DNA from: Bacteroidota bacterium
GTDB taxonomy: Bacteria; Bacteroidota; Ignavibacteria; Ignavibacteriales; Melioribacteraceae
DNA: 6,945 nucleotides
Reading direction: 5' to 3'
Assembly: GCA_021786655.1 (NCBI GenBank)
Contig: JAJYMU010000310.1
Location: 1 to 6,945, forward strand
The notes beneath the pieces are model-generated. The model was not told the DNA's origin, searched no databases, and worked only from the letters and a program-made list of their open reading frames with translations. Position 1 is the first letter of the stretch; each line of letters begins with the position of its first letter. The position numbers and the translations under genes are program-made. Shown here one piece after another: positions 5,643-6,945 of the stretch.

Positions 5643-6945
5643 TTAATCGGTAAGTGAAGAAGGGGAGTCTAACTCTTGAATATTGATTTTATAAAGCGGG
5701 GGGGGAAGAGAAATGATTACTTCTGTTCCATGAGAGTCGCTATTACGATTGCTAAGATCTTCCAGCATAATCGGTTTTGGAAGTTCTAATTTTGTACTCA
5801 GTAATTTAAGGCGCTCTTCAATTATTTGTATTCCTTTTGAAATGTGATCTTCTTTTTTATTCTTCACTGCTTCTTTAATTCCTATCCCATTATCTGTGAT
5901 CTTTATTATTAATGTTCTGCTAATAATGGAATCTATATCAATATCTTCATATGAAAATGTAATAGTCAGTAATCCATTATTTCCCGAATTTAATATTCCA
6001 TGCCAAAGAGAATTTTCAACAAACGGCTGGATGATCATGTTAGGTATCATTATAGAATCTGTTTCAACATCTGTTCCGGTAATAATCTCATAAAAAAACC
6101 TTTCATGGAATCTAAGTTTTTCAAGATCGAGATAAAGTTTAAGCCTGTTTATTTCCTCGGACAATAGTATAAACCCGTTTCCGGCTGTATCAAGATTTTT
6201 TCTTATCAACTTAGCCATCATTGCTATATAATCATTCGCCTCTTCGTTCCTATGAATGTTGATAAGGTATTGTACAGAATTTAGTGCGTTAAAAATAAAA
6301 TGCGGATTCATCATTGCAGATAATGCTTCATGCTTTAGGGAATTAATTCGTTCCGTCAAGCTTAGCTGTTCGCTCATCTTTTTAGTTTTTTGTTTCATGC
6401 GCCATATAACGGCAGAAAGAGCAAAAGAAAATAGCAGTAAAAAAACCCCAAGCTTAAACCAAACTGTCTCTGCAATTCCAGGCTTAATTACAAATGATAA
6501 AAAATAAGGTTGGCTCCAATCTGAATTTTGAGTTCTCGCAATGATTTGCAAATTATAAGTCCCATTTTGAAGAGAACTAAAATTCAAAACGTTATTATTT
6601 GTCTCATCCCACTTCTCGTTTAATTTGTACTTATAAATTACTGAGCGAGGCGAAGAATAATTAATAGCTGAAATGTCAATGCTAATATCATTCTTATCTC
6701 TATCAAATATTAAGCTGCTATAATTTGTATAAACCGAATCTCCGCTTATTACTTTGTTGATGAAAATTTTAGGAGGAAAACTTCTGTGCCTGTCAAATAA
6801 ATTAATATCAAGCTCTGACAGCCCGTTACTTGTGCCGGCGTAAAGTTTATCCTGTTTGTCATCATAAAAAAGTGAAAGGACCTCATTAGATGTAAGCCCG
6901 GATTGGCTGTCTATATGTTTAATAAATTTTCCATCATACACATAA
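5643..6945 (-). CDS. LytS-family sensor histidine kinase, propeller/Y_Y_Y type (5' truncated)
   Basis: This is a membrane sensor kinase that autophosphorylates on His and passes phosphate to a response regulator. The frame stays open through the right edge (codon TAT at 6944-6942), so the GTG at 6941 is almost certainly internal. Residue numbers count from that GTG. Seen: about 14-45 is a two-component-regulator propeller repeat (SGLTSNEVLSLFYDD ... LYAGTSNGLSEL). About 80-153 is the Y_Y_Y domain (ISAINYSSP ... YKYKLNEKWDE ... NGTYNLQIIAR). About 158-180 is one transmembrane helix followed by Arg/Lys, then a coiled-coil-like linker. About 205-285 is the His_kinase domain with NPHFIFNALN and phospho-acceptor His214. 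HATPase follows with N box IIQPFVENSLWHG (Asn310), G1 box DNGIGI (350-355), and the closing GTEVIISLP. All catalytic boxes are intact. The propeller should be periplasmic and ligand-sensing; the ligand is unknown. Related hybrid sensors often respond to polysaccharides, but this is not the hybrid type. No response regulator follows in this window. Confidence 0.93.
   Translation of the reverse strand, partial: YVYDGKFIKHIDSQSGLTSNEVLSLFYDDKQDKLYAGTSNGLSELDINLFDRHRSFPPKIFINKVISGDSVYTNYSSLIFDRDKNDISIDISAINYSSPRSVIYKYKLNEKWDETNNNVLNFSSLQNGTYNLQIIARTQNSDWSQPYFLSFVIKPGIAETVWFKLGVFLLLFSFALSAVIWRMKQKTKKMSEQLSLTERINSLKHEALSAMMNPHFIFNALNSVQYLINIHRNEEANDYIAMMAKLIRKNLDTAGNGFILLSEEINRLKLYLDLEKLRFHERFFYEIITGTDVETDSIMIPNMIIQPFVENSLWHGILNSGNNGLLTITFSYEDIDIDSIISRTLIIKITDNGIGIKEAVKNKKEDHISKGIQIIEERLKLLSTKLELPKPIMLEDLSNRNSDSHGTEVIISLPPPLYKINIQELDSPSSLTD
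5698..5705 (-). repeat. Eight-base C homopolymer near the 3' end of the kinase gene
   Basis: Eight consecutive C on the coding strand (G on the plus strand) encode Pro413-Pro415 just after the conserved GTEVIISLP end of the HATPase domain. Seven C would give a tail ending RFIKSIFKS; nine C would stop after two further residues. Either change alters only the C-terminal tail and leaves the catalytic core complete. This is a candidate slippage site. Confidence 0.7.

Noticed and set aside
5329..6507. Plus-strand frames at 5329-5568, 5896-6093 and 6256-6507
   Set aside because: They are antisense to the small gene and to the kinase catalytic domains, whose motifs prove the minus-strand frame.
6939..6941. 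GTG at 6941 as the start of the kinase
   Set aside because: The frame remains open to the window edge, and the GTG falls inside a propeller repeat, so the true start is outside the window.

Overview
The window looks like bacterial chromosome from the Bacteroidota/Ignavibacteriota (FCB) side. This is an inference. It rests on Sec signal peptides ending in an S-Q or A-Q junction, a very long beta-strand-rich secreted protein with Ig/FN3-like front domains, a propeller-Y_Y_Y-LytS type sensor kinase, and mostly weak, A-rich ribosome binding sites. All supported genes lie on the minus strand, so transcription runs from high to low coordinates. No tRNA, rRNA, CRISPR array, insertion sequence or convincing terminator was seen.

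Layout in transcription order. (1) 6945-5643 is the 3' part of a membrane sensor histidine kinase: last propeller repeat, Y_Y_Y domain, one transmembrane helix, His_kinase domain with the NPHFIFNALN motif, and HATPase. Its 5' end lies beyond the right edge. (2) 5604-5292 is a small gene of unknown function. The intact downstream frame (5537-5292, TTG start) appears to be only its 3' part. An overlapping frame with an ATG at 5604 joins it cleanly if one base is dropped from a seven-A run. (3) 5265-409 encodes a 1618-residue secreted protein with an N-terminal Ig-like domain, an FN3-like domain, a Thr/Ser-rich linker, about 900 residues of beta-rich sequence including a glycine-rich barrel-like stretch, and C-terminal Ig-like modules. 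(4) 404-1, starting 4 bases after the giant gene stops, is the 5' part of a second secreted protein whose mature start resembles an FN3-type strand pattern. It runs off the left edge.

The gaps are short: 38 bases between kinase and small gene (using the ATG), 26 before the giant gene, and 4 before the last gene. At least the giant gene and its downstream partner should be one translationally coupled unit. A tentative picture is an envelope sensor kinase next to a surface or periplasmic assembly made of one giant beta-rich protein and an FN3-like partner. No known function can be assigned to the assembly from sequence alone. Sampled rows of the kinase and small gene are clearly more AT-rich than most rows of the two secreted-protein genes, which argues against a single shared history. 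No stretch over 300 bases lacks a gene.
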